NCBI RefSeq assembly: GCF_019316905.1
Contig: NZ_CP079216.1
Coordinates: 1,674,001-1,738,000 of the forward strand
DNA: 64,000 nt
Source: Tessaracoccus palaemonis
GTDB lineage: Bacteria > Actinomycetota > Actinomycetes > Propionibacteriales > Propionibacteriaceae
Direction of reading: 5' to 3'
The notes under the pieces are model-generated. The model saw only the letters and a list, made by a program, of their open reading frames with translations. It was not told where the DNA came from and searched no databases. A program made the position numbers and the translations under genes. This document shows positions 1 through 8,721 of the stretch, in pieces. The first letter of the stretch is position 1; the number at the start of each line of letters is the position of its first letter.

Positions 1-370
1 CCGACTGCGACATCACCTGACGGCGGGTCACGAGCCCCTTGCCCCCTGAGCGTCCGCTGCGGCTCGGCTCGGGCTGCGGCTCATCCTCCGACGGTGCGGG
101 GTGCGTGGGCGGCTCCTCGCCGCGGTCGATGGCCTCCAGTTCCTCGCGGATGACCTTCAGCGGCAGGTAACGGTCGCGCTGGGCCCGGAGCACGTAGACG
201 AGCCTGTCGATGTCGGCCTGGGAGAACCTGCGATACCCGGAGGGCTGCTGCCGGTCCGGTGCAACCAGCCCCTCAGCCTCGAGGTACCGGAGCTTGGACA
301 CGGAGATGTCCGGGAACTCCGGACGAAGCATCTCCAGGACGCGGCCGATGGTGCGTGCCGCGCCGGCCAT
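1..370 (-). CDS. ftsR: MerR-family regulator, FtsR-like (3' end off window)
   Basis: The visible 123 codons give the N-terminal DNA-binding half of a MerR-family protein: a winged helix with a RYLEAEGL turn and a YRRF-type wing at about residues 30-50, then a charged linker rich in Glu and Pro. The C-terminus lies outside the window. The ATG overlaps the garA stop (TGATG), so translation is coupled to garA. In Corynebacterium the MerR gene next to odhI/garA is ftsR, an activator of the cell-division gene ftsZ, and mycobacteria have Rv1828 in the same place. The name rests on this adjacency plus the MerR fold; ligand and targets cannot be read here. Confidence 0.8.
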   Translation of the reverse strand, partial: MAGAARTIGRVLEMLRPEFPDISVSKLRYLEAEGLVAPDRQQPSGYRRFSQADIDRLVYVLRAQRDRYLPLKVIREELEAIDRGEEPPTHPAPSEDEPQPEPSRSGRSGGKGLVTRRQVMSQS

Positions 371-852
371 CACTCACCCAGGGAGATGATGGCGCGGTAC
401 TTGCCGATCTGGATCTCGTCCTCGTCGCGAATCAGCGACCTGCCGTCGAGCAACGTCCGGTTGACGTAGGTCCCGTTCAGGCTGCCGAGGTCCTCCAGGT
501 ACAGGTGGCCGCCGCTGCGCACGAACTTGGCGTGGTGCCGCGAGACCGTGATGTCGTCGAGGAAGATGTCCGACTCGGGGTGACGGCCGACGGTCGTGAC
601 GTCGTGGTCGATCAGGAATCGGTTCGAGTCACCGGCGCCGCGGGTCACGACCAGCAGAGCGTTGCCGGCCGGCAGGTCGCGGCGGACCTTCTCGTGCTCG
701 GCCTCGGACAGCGACTCGGCGGTGGGGGCCCCCTCCCCTGTCACGGCGAACATCGTTGTGGTGTCGCCGGAATGATCGACGAGCGGCGCTCCGCACACAC
801 TGCAGAACCGCGCCTCGGCCGGGCTGACAGATCCACACCTGGGGCACTTCAT
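370..852 (-). CDS. garA: FHA-domain protein GarA/OdhI
   Basis: A 160-residue protein. It starts with a zinc-ribbon-like pair CPRC (C3, C6) and CSVC (C17, C20), has a TTT cluster at T31-T33 followed by Met-Phe, and ends in an FHA domain (about 60-155) with [14 protein letters not shown] and NGTYVN motifs. In mycobacteria and corynebacteria GarA/OdhI binds and inhibits 2-oxoglutarate dehydrogenase and tunes glutamate metabolism; phosphorylation of the N-terminal Thr pair by PknB/PknG makes the FHA domain bind its own tail and switches it off. The Thr cluster here fits that switch. I start at 852 because AGGAAGAG lies 7 bases upstream; a longer in-frame reading to 933 lacks such a site. Confidence 0.9.
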   Translation of the reverse strand: MKCPRCGSVSPAEARFCSVCGAPLVDHSGDTTTMFAVTGEGAPTAESLSEAEHEKVRRDLPAGNALLVVTRGAGDSNRFLIDHDVTTVGRHPESDIFLDDITVSRHHAKFVRSGGHLYLEDLGSLNGTYVNRTLLDGRSLIRDEDEIQIGKYRAIISLGE

Positions 853-948
853 TGATTCACTCTTCCTGATCTGCAAGTCGGGACAACTACGGCCAACGCT
901 ACCCGTAGAACCTATCACCTGTGTCGTGGCCACCCTGAGATATGTCGG

Positions 949-1743
949 CTAACGCGGACGGGCGAACTGGTTCTCCACCACCTCGACGGTGGTGTCGATG
1001 GACACCTGGTCAAGCTGCGTGATCTGCACGCTCCCCCCGACGCGTTCCCCCTCGATCTCGCTGACCAGTCCTCCGCGGAACCTGGCCCCGGCCTCCAGGG
1101 TGGCCGGGTCCCCGATCGCCTCGATGGTGAACGGGGCCGTCAGCGTGACGCCGTCGGCCACGATGCCTCCGTCGTCGGCTGTGGTGAAGAAGGTACGCAT
1201 CACGACCCGCACCGAGTCGTTGAGCTCGATGACCTCCGCTCCGGCATCGCGCAGCTCCTCGATGGCGTCGAGCAGCAGCGCGGCGGTGACGGCCCGGTCG
1301 GGGTCGCTGATCTGAATCCTGATGCCAGGGCCGGTGGCCGGCACGGTACCAGCCAGGATCTCGGCCTGCTCGATCCGGCGGGCGGCCTCCTGTCTGGCTG
1401 CCTTGTCGCTGTCCACGCCGCTCTGGAGCTCGGAGCGGGCCGACTCGAGTTCGCGGACCTGGTCCTCGAGCCGCCGTGTCTCCGAGGTGACGTTGTCGAG
1501 GAGCTGGATCAGGTCGGCCTGGCGCACGTTGGCGAACTCCGGCTGCGAGGCCTGCGACTGGAGTGTGATGACGACGATGAAGGCGGTGAGGAACAGTGCC
1601 GCGCCCACCACGAGCTGTCCGCGACCGGGACGGAAGAAGTCGCGCATGATGCCCGTACGCCTGGGCTCGGCCGCGCGCCGGGCACCGTCGGCAGGCCCGG
1701 GACCCGTCGTCTGAGGCGGCCGGGTGGGCTCGGTGTCAGGCAT
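949..1743 (-). CDS. DUF881 membrane-anchored protein (second copy)
   Basis: A 264-residue protein with a Pro-rich cytoplasmic N-terminus, one membrane segment at about 40-58 (LVVGAALFLTAFIVVITL), a coiled coil at about 75-125 and a periplasm-side DUF881 domain. DUF881 proteins resemble Bacillus YlxW/YlxX and sit beside division and envelope genes; their biochemical role is unknown. The ATG at 1743 overlaps the sbp stop by 8 bases, which fixes the start and shows coupling. It is the third gene of the DUF881-sbp-DUF881 trio. In mycobacteria gcvH normally lies between this gene and garA; it is absent here, with about 95 non-coding bases instead. Confidence 0.85.
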   Translation of the reverse strand: MPDTEPTRPPQTTGPGPADGARRAAEPRRTGIMRDFFRPGRGQLVVGAALFLTAFIVVITLQSQASQPEFANVRQADLIQLLDNVTSETRRLEDQVRELESARSELQSGVDSDKAARQEAARRIEQAEILAGTVPATGPGIRIQISDPDRAVTAALLLDAIEELRDAGAEVIELNDSVRVVMRTFFTTADDGGIVADGVTLTAPFTIEAIGDPATLEAGARFRGGLVSEIEGERVGGSVQITQLDQVSIDTTVEVVENQFARPR

Positions 1744-2068
1744 GGAGCAGCGCCCTGCGGATGGCCGCCGCGTTGGTGAAGATCCGGATCCCGAGGACCA
1801 CGACGACGCCGGTCGACAGCTGGGAGCCGACGCCGATCTGGTCGCCGACGAACACGATGAGACCCGCGATGAGCACGTTGCTGAGGAACGAGACGAGGAA
1901 CACCCGGTCGGAGAAGACGCCTTCGAGATAGGAGCGGGTGGCGCCGAGGATCGCGTCGAAAGCGGCAACGATGGCGATCGGAAGGTAGGGGGTCAGCGCC
2001 ACCGGAAGGCTCGGCTGCAGCACGACGCCGAGCACGATGCCGGCGATCAGCCCAAGAATCGCGAACAC
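1736..2068 (-). CDS. sbp: Small basic protein Sbp (DUF1290)
   Basis: A 110-residue protein with three hydrophobic stretches (about 2-20, 27-45 and 60-80) typical of the Sbp/DUF1290 family of small integral membrane proteins. Family members lie near ftsZ in Firmicutes and between two DUF881 genes in Actinobacteria; no activity is established. It sits 9 bases after the upstream DUF881 gene and overlaps the downstream one, so the three are almost certainly co-expressed. The length is normal for the family. Confidence 0.9.
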   Translation of the reverse strand: MFAILGLIAGIVLGVVLQPSLPVALTPYLPIAIVAAFDAILGATRSYLEGVFSDRVFLVSFLSNVLIAGLIVFVGDQIGVGSQLSTGVVVVLGIRIFTNAAAIRRALLHA

Positions 2069-2077
2069 GAAATCCTC

Positions 2078-2845
2078 CTATCCCCGCTCCGCGTAGCGCA
2101 GCGTCATGCCCGAATCAGCCGGCAGCTCAAGGTCGTCCTCGGACACCTTGATGCTGAGTGTCAGCCCGTAGTTCTGAGTCAGATAGTGCCACCACTGGGC
2201 GGCGTCGGTCTCGTTGAATCGCGCCGGCAGTGTGGCGGGGTCGCCGATGGCCTGCAGCGTGTAGGGCGGGCTGAGCGAGACGTAGTCGACCGTGATGGCG
2301 GCGCCTGCCGACCTGATGGGGGTCAGGACCGTGAGCCGCTGACCGTTGATGCTGACGGCCTCCGCGCCGGCCTCCCACAGACCGTTGACCAGCCTGGTGA
2401 GGTCGCTGTCGAGCACGAGACCCTGCGCGTTGCTGGCGCCCGGCGCGTCTCCGACCTCGACGATGACACCCTCCCCGGTGACCGCGACGGCACCCGTGAC
2501 CGCCTCGAGCGCTTCCTGTCTCTGCTGCTCGGCGGGGTCGCCGATGGCGGCGTCCCCCAGATCGCGGATCTCCCCCTCCAGCGAGGTGACCCGGGCAGAG
2601 AGCTCGGCCTGCTGGGTGCGAGCCGATGCGATGCGTTCCAGCAGCTGCGCACGCTGATCGGCGGCCGTGCCGGCACCGCGGGTCGTCTGCAGGGCGGCGA
2701 CCGTGATCAGGAGCACCAGCAGCGTGACCGTGAACCCGAACCGCAGCCGACTCGGGGGGCGCCTCGACCCTTGCCTGTACTCGGGTTCCAGTGCGCCCTC
2801 CTGCAGGTCACGCAGCAGGGTCATGCTGGCGTCGGGGCGGTTCAT
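2078..2845 (-). CDS. DUF881 membrane-anchored protein (first copy)
   Basis: A 255-residue paralogue of the 949-1743 gene: short cytoplasmic start, one membrane helix at about 33-53, coiled-coil segment at about 60-100 (a run of Gln/Glu/Arg heptads), then the DUF881 domain. Its ATG overlaps the stop of the CDP-alcohol phosphatidyltransferase gene by 4 bases, so it belongs to the same transcript. Function is unknown. Two DUF881 proteins flanking Sbp is the standard actinobacterial arrangement and suggests that they act together at the membrane, which is inference. Confidence 0.85.
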   Translation of the reverse strand: MNRPDASMTLLRDLQEGALEPEYRQGSRRPPSRLRFGFTVTLLVLLITVAALQTTRGAGTAADQRAQLLERIASARTQQAELSARVTSLEGEIRDLGDAAIGDPAEQQRQEALEAVTGAVAVTGEGVIVEVGDAPGASNAQGLVLDSDLTRLVNGLWEAGAEAVSINGQRLTVLTPIRSAGAAITVDYVSLSPPYTLQAIGDPATLPARFNETDAAQWWHYLTQNYGLTLSIKVSEDDLELPADSGMTLRYAERG

Positions 2846-3429
2846 CTGTCCTTAGCCAGGTGCAGGGTCTCACGCACGTAGAGGAGGCCCGCCGCCCAGT
2901 AGGCGAGGGCGCCCGCGATGCCGAGGGACCAGCCGATCCAGTGCGCGGCCGGCCAACCGATCGACGAGTGGCCCCCCAACAGGATCAACGGGAGCGCAAA
3001 GAGCAGAAGAAGCGTGCCGAGCTTCCCGACGTAGTTGACCGGCAGGGACACGAGGCCGTGCCTCTTCAGAATCGGCAGCAGGCAGGCGAGCATCACGTCG
3101 CGGGCGAACAGGATCATCACGAACCACCACGGCACCAGGCCGCGGAACATCAGGGCTGCGACGGTCGCGAGGATGTAGAGCCGGTCGGCGATGGGGTCGA
3201 GCCGCGCGCCGAGCTGGGTGCGCTGCTTCAGTCGGCGGGCGACGAAGCCGTCGACCCAGTCCGTCGCGCCGAACACGACCAGCAGGATGATGGCCCCCAG
3301 GTCGTTGCCGATGACGATGAGCCAGCAGAACGCGGGGATGCCGAGCAGCCGCACGAAGGAGATGACGTTGGGGATGGTCCAGACCGCGTCGGTATCCCAC
3401 TGCTGCTGCGGTACGAGCGATGAAGGCAC
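2842..3429 (-). CDS. CDP-alcohol phosphatidyltransferase (PgsA2-like)
   Basis: A 195-residue membrane enzyme with the complete CDP-alcohol motif: D57, D60, G61, A64, R65, G74, D78 and D82 in the D-x2-DG-x2-AR-x8-G-x3-D-x3-D spacing, plus about five membrane segments. It transfers a phosphatidyl group from CDP-diacylglycerol to an alcohol. The ADRLYI sequence right after the motif and the position before the DUF881-sbp-DUF881 trio match mycobacterial PgsA2 (Rv1822), whose exact product is uncertain; phosphatidylglycerophosphate synthase or cardiolipin synthase are the usual guesses. It is 9 bases downstream of pimA, so it could instead supply the phosphatidylinositol step missing from the cluster (see findings). 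Confidence 0.85.
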   Translation of the reverse strand: MPSSLVPQQQWDTDAVWTIPNVISFVRLLGIPAFCWLIVIGNDLGAIILLVVFGATDWVDGFVARRLKQRTQLGARLDPIADRLYILATVAALMFRGLVPWWFVMILFARDVMLACLLPILKRHGLVSLPVNYVGKLGTLLLLFALPLILLGGHSSIGWPAAHWIGWSLGIAGALAYWAAGLLYVRETLHLAKDR

Positions 3430-3438
3430 GTCCCCAGC

Positions 3439-4467
3439 CTATGCCATGGCTGTCGGCCCTCCCCCGGCTTCCTGGTAGGCAGCCAGGACCCTCGGCCCGA
3501 CGCGGTCCCAGCCGTACCGCTCGGCGACGCTGCGGGCGCGGTGGACGTCGGCGGGGTCGGCGAGCCGCGCGAGCAGGGCGGCGGTCGCAGCAGCCAGGTC
3601 GTCGGGCGGGAAGAACGTCGCCACGGCGGGGTCGTCGACGACGTCTCGAAAGGCGGGCAGGTCGGACGCGACCACCGCGCACCCGGCCCCGAGCGCCTCC
3701 ACGAGCACCAGGCCGAATGACTCCCCGAAGCGGTTGGGGGCGACCAGCACGCTCGCCCGGGCAAGGAGCGCGTCGCGGGCCGCGTCGGCGAGTTCGCCGA
3801 GCTCCACCACACCATCGGCCCCCGTCCCTCCGCGCCCGACGGCGACGAAATCGGCGTCCAGCCCTTGTCGGGCGAGACGCGCGAACAACGCGTAGCCCTT
3901 GCGCGGCTCGTCGAGCCGCCCGACGAAGACCACGATCGGTCGCCCGCTCCGCGGGATGGGAGGGGGCTGCAGCACGACACCGTTGGGCACGACCGGCGGG
4001 CGCGTCCCCGTGGCGGCGGCTGCGGTGTCTGCCGCGGCGCGAGACACGGCCAGCGGGACGCGGTCGGGGGCCAGCAGCGCGGCCCTGGCACGCAGTAGCG
4101 GGACAAGAGGCCCGGGTGCGAAGCTCGCGTGATGGGTCACGACGAGGCGGCGCGCCGTCCGTGCGACCCCGAAGGCCACGCCGGGTGTCAGGGGTTCATG
4201 GACGTGGACGACGTCGGCCGTCTCCACCGCGCGCCGGGCCGCGCGGACCTGGCCTCGGCCGAGTGCGAGCCTGGCGGTCGAGCCGTTGAAGGGTAGGCGG
4301 ACGGCGCCGCCGAGCAACACGGAGGGCACGGAGGGCTCGCGGGTTCCCGGGGCCACCACGACCGGGTCGTGTCCCTCCCCCGCCAGCCAGTCCGCCAGGC
4401 CGAGGACATGGGTGCCGACTCCGCCGGCCACGTCGAGCGAATAGGGGCAGAGCAGCGCGACCCTCAC
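3439..4467 (-). CDS. pimA: Phosphatidylinositol alpha-mannosyltransferase PimA
   Basis: A 342-residue GT-B, GT4-family enzyme. PimA adds the first mannose from GDP-mannose to the 2-position of phosphatidyl-myo-inositol on the cytoplasmic face of the membrane. Diagnostic features: CPYSLDVAGGVGTH at residues 7-20 (inositol/phosphate loop), LPFNGS near 59-63, HVHEPLTP near 89-95, FVGRLDEPRKG at 181-191 and the E-x7-E pair at E249/E257 for nucleotide-sugar binding. Its start overlaps the end of patA by 4 bases. The order thrS-HIT-patA-pimA is the conserved actinobacterial PIM cluster. Confidence 0.92.
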   Translation of the reverse strand: MRVALLCPYSLDVAGGVGTHVLGLADWLAGEGHDPVVVAPGTREPSVPSVLLGGAVRLPFNGSTARLALGRGQVRAARRAVETADVVHVHEPLTPGVAFGVARTARRLVVTHHASFAPGPLVPLLRARAALLAPDRVPLAVSRAAADTAAAATGTRPPVVPNGVVLQPPPIPRSGRPIVVFVGRLDEPRKGYALFARLARQGLDADFVAVGRGGTGADGVVELGELADAARDALLARASVLVAPNRFGESFGLVLVEALGAGCAVVASDLPAFRDVVDDPAVATFFPPDDLAAATAALLARLADPADVHRARSVAERYGWDRVGPRVLAAYQEAGGGPTAMA

Positions 4468-5288
4468 GCGAACGCCCTCCGGAGCATGAGCCAGTCCTCG
4501 GGAGAGTCCTCGACGGCCGCGGCGAATCCGGCGACCATGCCGGTGAGCACCTCCTCGAGCGTGTCGCCGCGCACGGGCGCGGACACGCGCATGCGCAGCC
4601 GGGCGCCGTCGAAGCGCGTGCTGACGACCCGCAGGTCGGCCCCCGTGCGGCGCGCAAGGAGGGCGGCTCCGGCCGGGACGCTGAGCCGGGCGTCACCGCG
4701 CGGCCAGGCAACGGCCACCCCGCGGGAGCTGAGGTCGCGGTCGCTGAGCAGGCAGACCACCCGTCGGTCGGCGACATCGCGGGCGAGGAGACGCATCAGG
4801 TCCGGCTGGTCCACGGCGTAGATGTCCATCCCCATCGCCGCCCTGGCGTCGCGGAAGCGCTCGAACAGGCCGCCCGGCAGCCGCTCCGCGACGGAGACGA
4901 CCTTGATCCCGACGCGGGCGCACCACGCGCCGGCGAGGTCCCACGAGCCCATGTGGGGAAGGGCGAGCACCAGCCCGGGGCCGGCCAGCGACTCGCGCAG
5001 ACCGGCGACGTCAGCGTCGGGGATGTCGGCGACGCCGAGCACGTCGGCGTCGCTCCACCGCTCCAGGCTCAGCGACCACAGCGTGTTGCGCAGCCAGTTC
5101 TCCAGCAGCCTCCTGCGCCGGCGCAGCCCCGGCCGACGTCCGGTGGCGATGGCGACCGTGTCCGCCCAGGCCCCGACGGCCGGCAGGGGCAGCAGCGCCA
5201 GCGGGGCGGAGAGGACCCGCGCGAGCGCATCGCCGACGCGTCGCGGGATCCTGCGGCCGACCGCCCAGGCGACGCCGGTCAGGCCCAC
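4464..5288 (-). CDS. patA: Phosphatidylinositol mannoside acyltransferase PatA
   Basis: A 274-residue member of the LpxL/HtrB lysophospholipid acyltransferase family. The catalytic H-x4-D motif is H112-M-G-S-W-D117. PatA acylates the 6-position of the mannose that PimA adds, giving acylated PIM1/PIM2. A hydrophobic N-terminal segment at about 22-45 anchors it to the membrane. GTG start one base after the HIT stop codon. In most actinobacteria pgsA1, the phosphatidylinositol-phosphate synthase gene, stands just before patA; here HIT is directly adjacent and that gene is absent. Length is a little short of the roughly 300 residues usual for the family. Confidence 0.88.
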   Translation of the reverse strand: MGLTGVAWAVGRRIPRRVGDALARVLSAPLALLPLPAVGAWADTVAIATGRRPGLRRRRRLLENWLRNTLWSLSLERWSDADVLGVADIPDADVAGLRESLAGPGLVLALPHMGSWDLAGAWCARVGIKVVSVAERLPGGLFERFRDARAAMGMDIYAVDQPDLMRLLARDVADRRVVCLLSDRDLSSRGVAVAWPRGDARLSVPAGAALLARRTGADLRVVSTRFDGARLRMRVSAPVRGDTLEEVLTGMVAGFAAAVEDSPEDWLMLRRAFA

Positions 5289-5289
5289 C

Positions 5290-5826
5290 TCACTCCCGCC
5301 AGGCGTCGGCGAGCAGCTGCCTGGCGTCCCCGAGCAGCTGCGGCACGGCCCTGGTCCGGGCGACGATCGGCAGGAAGTTCATGTCGCCGCCCCAACGCGG
5401 GACCACATGCTGGTGCAGGTGCATCGAGATGCCCGCCCCGGCGACGGCGCCCTGGTTCATGCCGAGGTTGAAGCCGTCGGGACCAGACACGCGCCGCACG
5501 ACCCGCATCGCCTGCTGCGTGAGTTCGGCGACCTCGCTGGTCTCGTCGGTCGTGAGGTCCGTGTAGTCGGCGACGTGCCGGTACGGGCACACGAGCAGGT
5601 GGCCGGGCGAGTACGGGAACAGGTTCATCACGACGAACGCGTGTTCGCCGCGGTACACGACCAGCCCGTCGGCGTCGTCGCGCCCCGGCGAGGCGCAGAA
5701 CGGGCACTGACCCGCGTCCTTCGGTTTGCCCTCACCGTTGATGTAGACCATCCGGTGCGGGGTCCACAGACGCTGGAAGGCGTCCGGGACCCCGGGCAGG
5801 GAGGCCGCGTCCTCGATGTCAGGCAT
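5290..5826 (-). CDS. HIT-domain hydrolase (Ap4A phosphorylase-type)
   Basis: A 178-residue HIT protein. The histidine triad is HLHQH at 136-140, with C41/C44 near the N-terminus in the zinc-binding position of actinobacterial HIT proteins. The M. tuberculosis homologue in the same place (Rv2613c) is a diadenosine tetraphosphate phosphorylase; this gene probably has a similar nucleotide-cleaving role. The ATG at 5826 overlaps the thrS stop by 8 bases; the open frame continues upstream inside thrS but is not coding there. Confidence 0.87.
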   Translation of the reverse strand: MPDIEDAASLPGVPDAFQRLWTPHRMVYINGEGKPKDAGQCPFCASPGRDDADGLVVYRGEHAFVVMNLFPYSPGHLLVCPYRHVADYTDLTTDETSEVAELTQQAMRVVRRVSGPDGFNLGMNQGAVAGAGISMHLHQHVVPRWGGDMNFLPIVARTRAVPQLLGDARQLLADAWRE

Positions 5827-7855
5827 TCGCAGACGGCGAGGCGTTGGACCGCGACGCGATGAAGTCGACGATGTCGGCGACCGCCTGATCGACCGGGACG
5901 CCGTTGTGCTGCGAGCCGTCGCGGTAGCGGAAGGAGACGGCACCGGTGTCGCGGTCCTCGCCGCCGGCGATGAGGATGAAGGGGGCCTTCTCCTTCGTCG
6001 CGTTGCGGATCTTCTTGCCGAACCGGTCGTCCGAGTCGTCGAAGTGGACGCGCACACCCTGGGCGCGCAGCTTCTCGACCACGCCGGCCAGGTACTCGTC
6101 GAACTCGGACGCGACGGGCACCGCGACCACCTGGACGGGCGACAGCCAGGCCGGGAACGCGCCCGCGTAGTGCTCGATCAGCACGCCCATGAACCGCTCG
6201 ATCGAGCCGAACTTGGCCGAGTGGATCATGACGGGCTGCTGCCGGGAGCCGTCGGGGGCCGTGTACTCGAGGTGGAAGCGCTCGGGCTGGTTGAAGTCGT
6301 ACTGGATGGTCGACATCTGCCAGATGCGTCCGATGGCGTCCTTGGCCTGGATCGAGATCTTCGGACCGTAGTAGGCGGCGCCGCCCGGGTCGGGGACGAC
6401 GGGGAGGCCGGACTCGTCGGCGATCTGCTGCAGGATGGCCGTCGCCTCGGTCCACTGCTCGTCGGAGCCGATGAACTTGTCCTTCTTCTTGCCGTCCTCG
6501 TCGCGGGTCGAGACCTCGAGAGCCACATCGGTGAGCCCGAAGTCGTGGAGCAGCGACAGGATGAAACGCAGCAGGTGGCGCACCTCGTCGGGGGCCTGCT
6601 CCTTGGCGACGTAGCTGTGGGAGTCGTCCTGCGTGATGGAGCGGACGCGGGTGAGCCCCTGCACCACGCCGGACTTCTCGTCCCGGTACACGGTGCCGAA
6701 CTCGAAGAACCGCAGCGGCAGCTCACGGTAGGAGCGCCCGCGAGAGGAGAAGATCAGGTTGTGCATCGGGCAGTTCATGGCCTTCAGCCGGTAGGCGGTG
6801 CCGCCCCTGACGACGTTGCCCTGCTCGTCGCGCTCCGCGTCCTCCAGGAGGGGAGGGAACATGCCCTCGGCGTAGTACGGCAGGTGCCCGGAGGTGTAGA
6901 AGAGTTCCTCCTTGGCGATGTGCGGGGTCCCGACGTAGTCGAAGCCCTCCTCGATGTGGCGGGCGCGCACGTAGTCCTCCATGGCGCGCTTGATGACGCC
7001 GCCCTTGGGGTGGAACAGCGGCAGCCCGGAGCCGACGATCTCGTGGAAGCTGAACAGGTCGAGTTCCTGGCCGAGCCTGCGGTGGTCGCGCTTCGCGGCC
7101 TCGTCGAGGCGGGCCTTGTAGGCCTGCAGGTCGTCCTTGCTCGCCCAGGCTGTGCCGTAGACCCGCTGCAGTCCGGCGTTTGCCTGGTCGCCGCGCCAGT
7201 AGGCGGCGGACGTGCGCGTCAGGGCCCAGCCGTTGCCGAGGTAGCCGGTGTTGGGGACGTGGGGGCCGCGGCACAGGTCCTTCCACGCGACGCTGCCGTC
7301 GCGGCGGACATTGTCGTAGATGGTCAGCTCGCCCGCGCCGACCTCGACGGAGGAGCCGTCGTCGTCGGACGCCTTCGACTTGTCGCTGATCAGCTCGAGC
7401 TTGAACGGCTCCTCCGCAAGCTCGTCGCGGGCCTCGTCGTCCGTGACGACACGGCGCACGAAGCGCTGCTTCTCCTTGACGATCTGCCCCATCTTCTTCT
7501 CGAGCGACCTGAGGTCCTCGGGGGTCAGCGGCGAGGTCTGGAAGTCGTAGTAGAAGCCGTCGGTGATGGGCGGACCGATGCCGAGCTTCGCCTCCACGAA
7601 CAGGGACTGGAGGGCCTGGGCGGTGACGTGGCCGGCAGAGTGGCGCAGGATCGAGAGTCCCTCGGGCTCGCTGATCAGGACCGGCTCGACGACGTCTCCG
7701 TCGCTCAGCTCGCGCTGCAGGTCGACGGTCGTCCCAGTCACGCGCATCGCGACAACCGTGCGGTCGTCGCCGAAGATGTCGAGCCCCGTGGTGGTCTGAG
7801 TCAGTTCCACCTGTTCCGCGTTGTCGTGACGACGGACGGTGATGACTCCACTCAT
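5819..7855 (-). CDS. thrS: Threonyl-tRNA synthetase
   Basis: A 678-residue class II synthetase that charges tRNA-Thr. Domains in order: N-terminal TGS domain (about 1-65), editing domain with HSAGH near 75, catalytic core with MNCPMHN near 360 supplying zinc/ATP ligands, and the anticodon-binding domain at the C-terminus. Full length. It is the first gene of an eight-gene overlapping run extending to the second DUF881 gene. The 80 bases upstream contain no T-box-like structure that I can see. Confidence 0.96.
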   Translation of the reverse strand: MSGVITVRRHDNAEQVELTQTTTGLDIFGDDRTVVAMRVTGTTVDLQRELSDGDVVEPVLISEPEGLSILRHSAGHVTAQALQSLFVEAKLGIGPPITDGFYYDFQTSPLTPEDLRSLEKKMGQIVKEKQRFVRRVVTDDEARDELAEEPFKLELISDKSKASDDDGSSVEVGAGELTIYDNVRRDGSVAWKDLCRGPHVPNTGYLGNGWALTRTSAAYWRGDQANAGLQRVYGTAWASKDDLQAYKARLDEAAKRDHRRLGQELDLFSFHEIVGSGLPLFHPKGGVIKRAMEDYVRARHIEEGFDYVGTPHIAKEELFYTSGHLPYYAEGMFPPLLEDAERDEQGNVVRGGTAYRLKAMNCPMHNLIFSSRGRSYRELPLRFFEFGTVYRDEKSGVVQGLTRVRSITQDDSHSYVAKEQAPDEVRHLLRFILSLLHDFGLTDVALEVSTRDEDGKKKDKFIGSDEQWTEATAILQQIADESGLPVVPDPGGAAYYGPKISIQAKDAIGRIWQMSTIQYDFNQPERFHLEYTAPDGSRQQPVMIHSAKFGSIERFMGVLIEHYAGAFPAWLSPVQVVAVPVASEFDEYLAGVVEKLRAQGVRVHFDDSDDRFGKKIRNATKEKAPFILIAGGEDRDTGAVSFRYRDGSQHNGVPVDQAVADIVDFIASRSNASPSANA

Positions 7856-7935
7856 CGGTGCTCCTTGTTCTCATGGGCGCGCAGTCTGCGCGTGGTCCAT
7901 TGTGCCGCAAGCGCGCCACGGCCGCGCGCCGGTCC

Positions 7936-8226
7936 TCAGGCGCGCAGTTCGGCGTCCTCGGGATGGCGGTCGAGGTAGCGGTCGATGAAGGGGCAGCTGG
8001 GGACGACCTGGTAGCCCTGTTCGCGGGCGTCGGCCAGGGCGAATGCGGCGAGCCGCTGCCCCAGCCCCTGCCCGCCGTAGGCAGGATCTATCTCGGTGTG
8101 GAACATGTCGACGGCGCCGCTCGCGAGCGCGCGGTAGTCGATGAGTCCGACGAGGTTCTCGCCGACGCGCAGCTCGAATCGGTTGGCGGTGTCGTTCTTG
8201 GTCAGGGTCACGTCGTTGTCGCTCAT
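7936..8226 (-). CDS. Small GNAT-type N-acetyltransferase (COG2388)
   Basis: A 96-residue single-domain GNAT protein of the short YjdJ-like type: a beta hairpin ending in VDMFHTEIDP, then the acetyl-CoA pyrophosphate loop GGQGLGQRLAAFAL (about 51-64), and the C-terminal CPFIDRYLDRHPE segment typical of the family. Substrate unknown. It is 9 bases downstream of the deacylase gene and probably shares its transcript. Confidence 0.85.
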   Translation of the reverse strand: MSDNDVTLTKNDTANRFELRVGENLVGLIDYRALASGAVDMFHTEIDPAYGGQGLGQRLAAFALADAREQGYQVVPSCPFIDRYLDRHPEDAELRA

Positions 8227-8235
8227 CTGGTGAGG

Positions 8236-8721
8236 TTACCCCGCGGCGATGTCGGCGACGGTCGCCCCGGTCAGGCGGACGAGGTCGCCGGGGGCGAGTT
8301 CGACGTCCAGCCCGCGCCGTCCTCCGGACACGAGGATGGTGTCGTGCGCCATCGCGGAGGCGTCCAGGACGGTGGGCAGCCGGCGCTGGTGGCCGACCGG
8401 GCTGATGCCCCCGACGACCATCCCGGTCCTCCGCTCCGCCAGGCGGGGGTCGGCCATCTCGAGCTTCTTGTGTCCCGCCGCGTGCGCCAGCGACTTGAGG
8501 TTGAGCCTGCCCGTGACCGGCACGACGCCGACCACCAGCGCCTGGCCGTTCGTCGCGAGCAGCGTCTTGAACACGCGGGCCGCGGGGAATCCGAGCGCCT
8601 CGGCGGCCTCGAGGCCGAAGCTGTCGGCCCGGGGGTCGTGTTCGTACTCGTGTGTGACGAATTCGACGCCGGCCGCCTCAAGCGCCTTGAGCGCCGGCGT
8701 CCCCTGCTGCCTGCGTGCCAT
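8236..8721 (-). CDS. ybaK: Cys-tRNA(Pro) deacylase YbaK/EbsC
   Basis: A 161-residue YbaK-family protein that hydrolyses Cys mischarged onto tRNA-Pro. Visible family marks: VFKTLLA near 47-53 with the substrate-clamping Lys, GRLNLKSLAHAAG near 72-84, and the GGISPVGH segment near 104-111. The start ATG lies inside the end of the EamA gene (44-base overlap), so translation is coupled. Length fits the free-standing editing protein. Confidence 0.9.
   Translation of the reverse strand: MARRQQGTPALKALEAAGVEFVTHEYEHDPRADSFGLEAAEALGFPAARVFKTLLATNGQALVVGVVPVTGRLNLKSLAHAAGHKKLEMADPRLAERRTGMVVGGISPVGHQRRLPTVLDASAMAHDTILVSGGRRGLDVELAPGDLVRLTGATVADIAAG

Noticed and set aside
7856-7935. T-box leader for thrS
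   Set aside because: The gap is too short and has no T-box bulge sequence; actinobacterial T-boxes are mostly on ileS.
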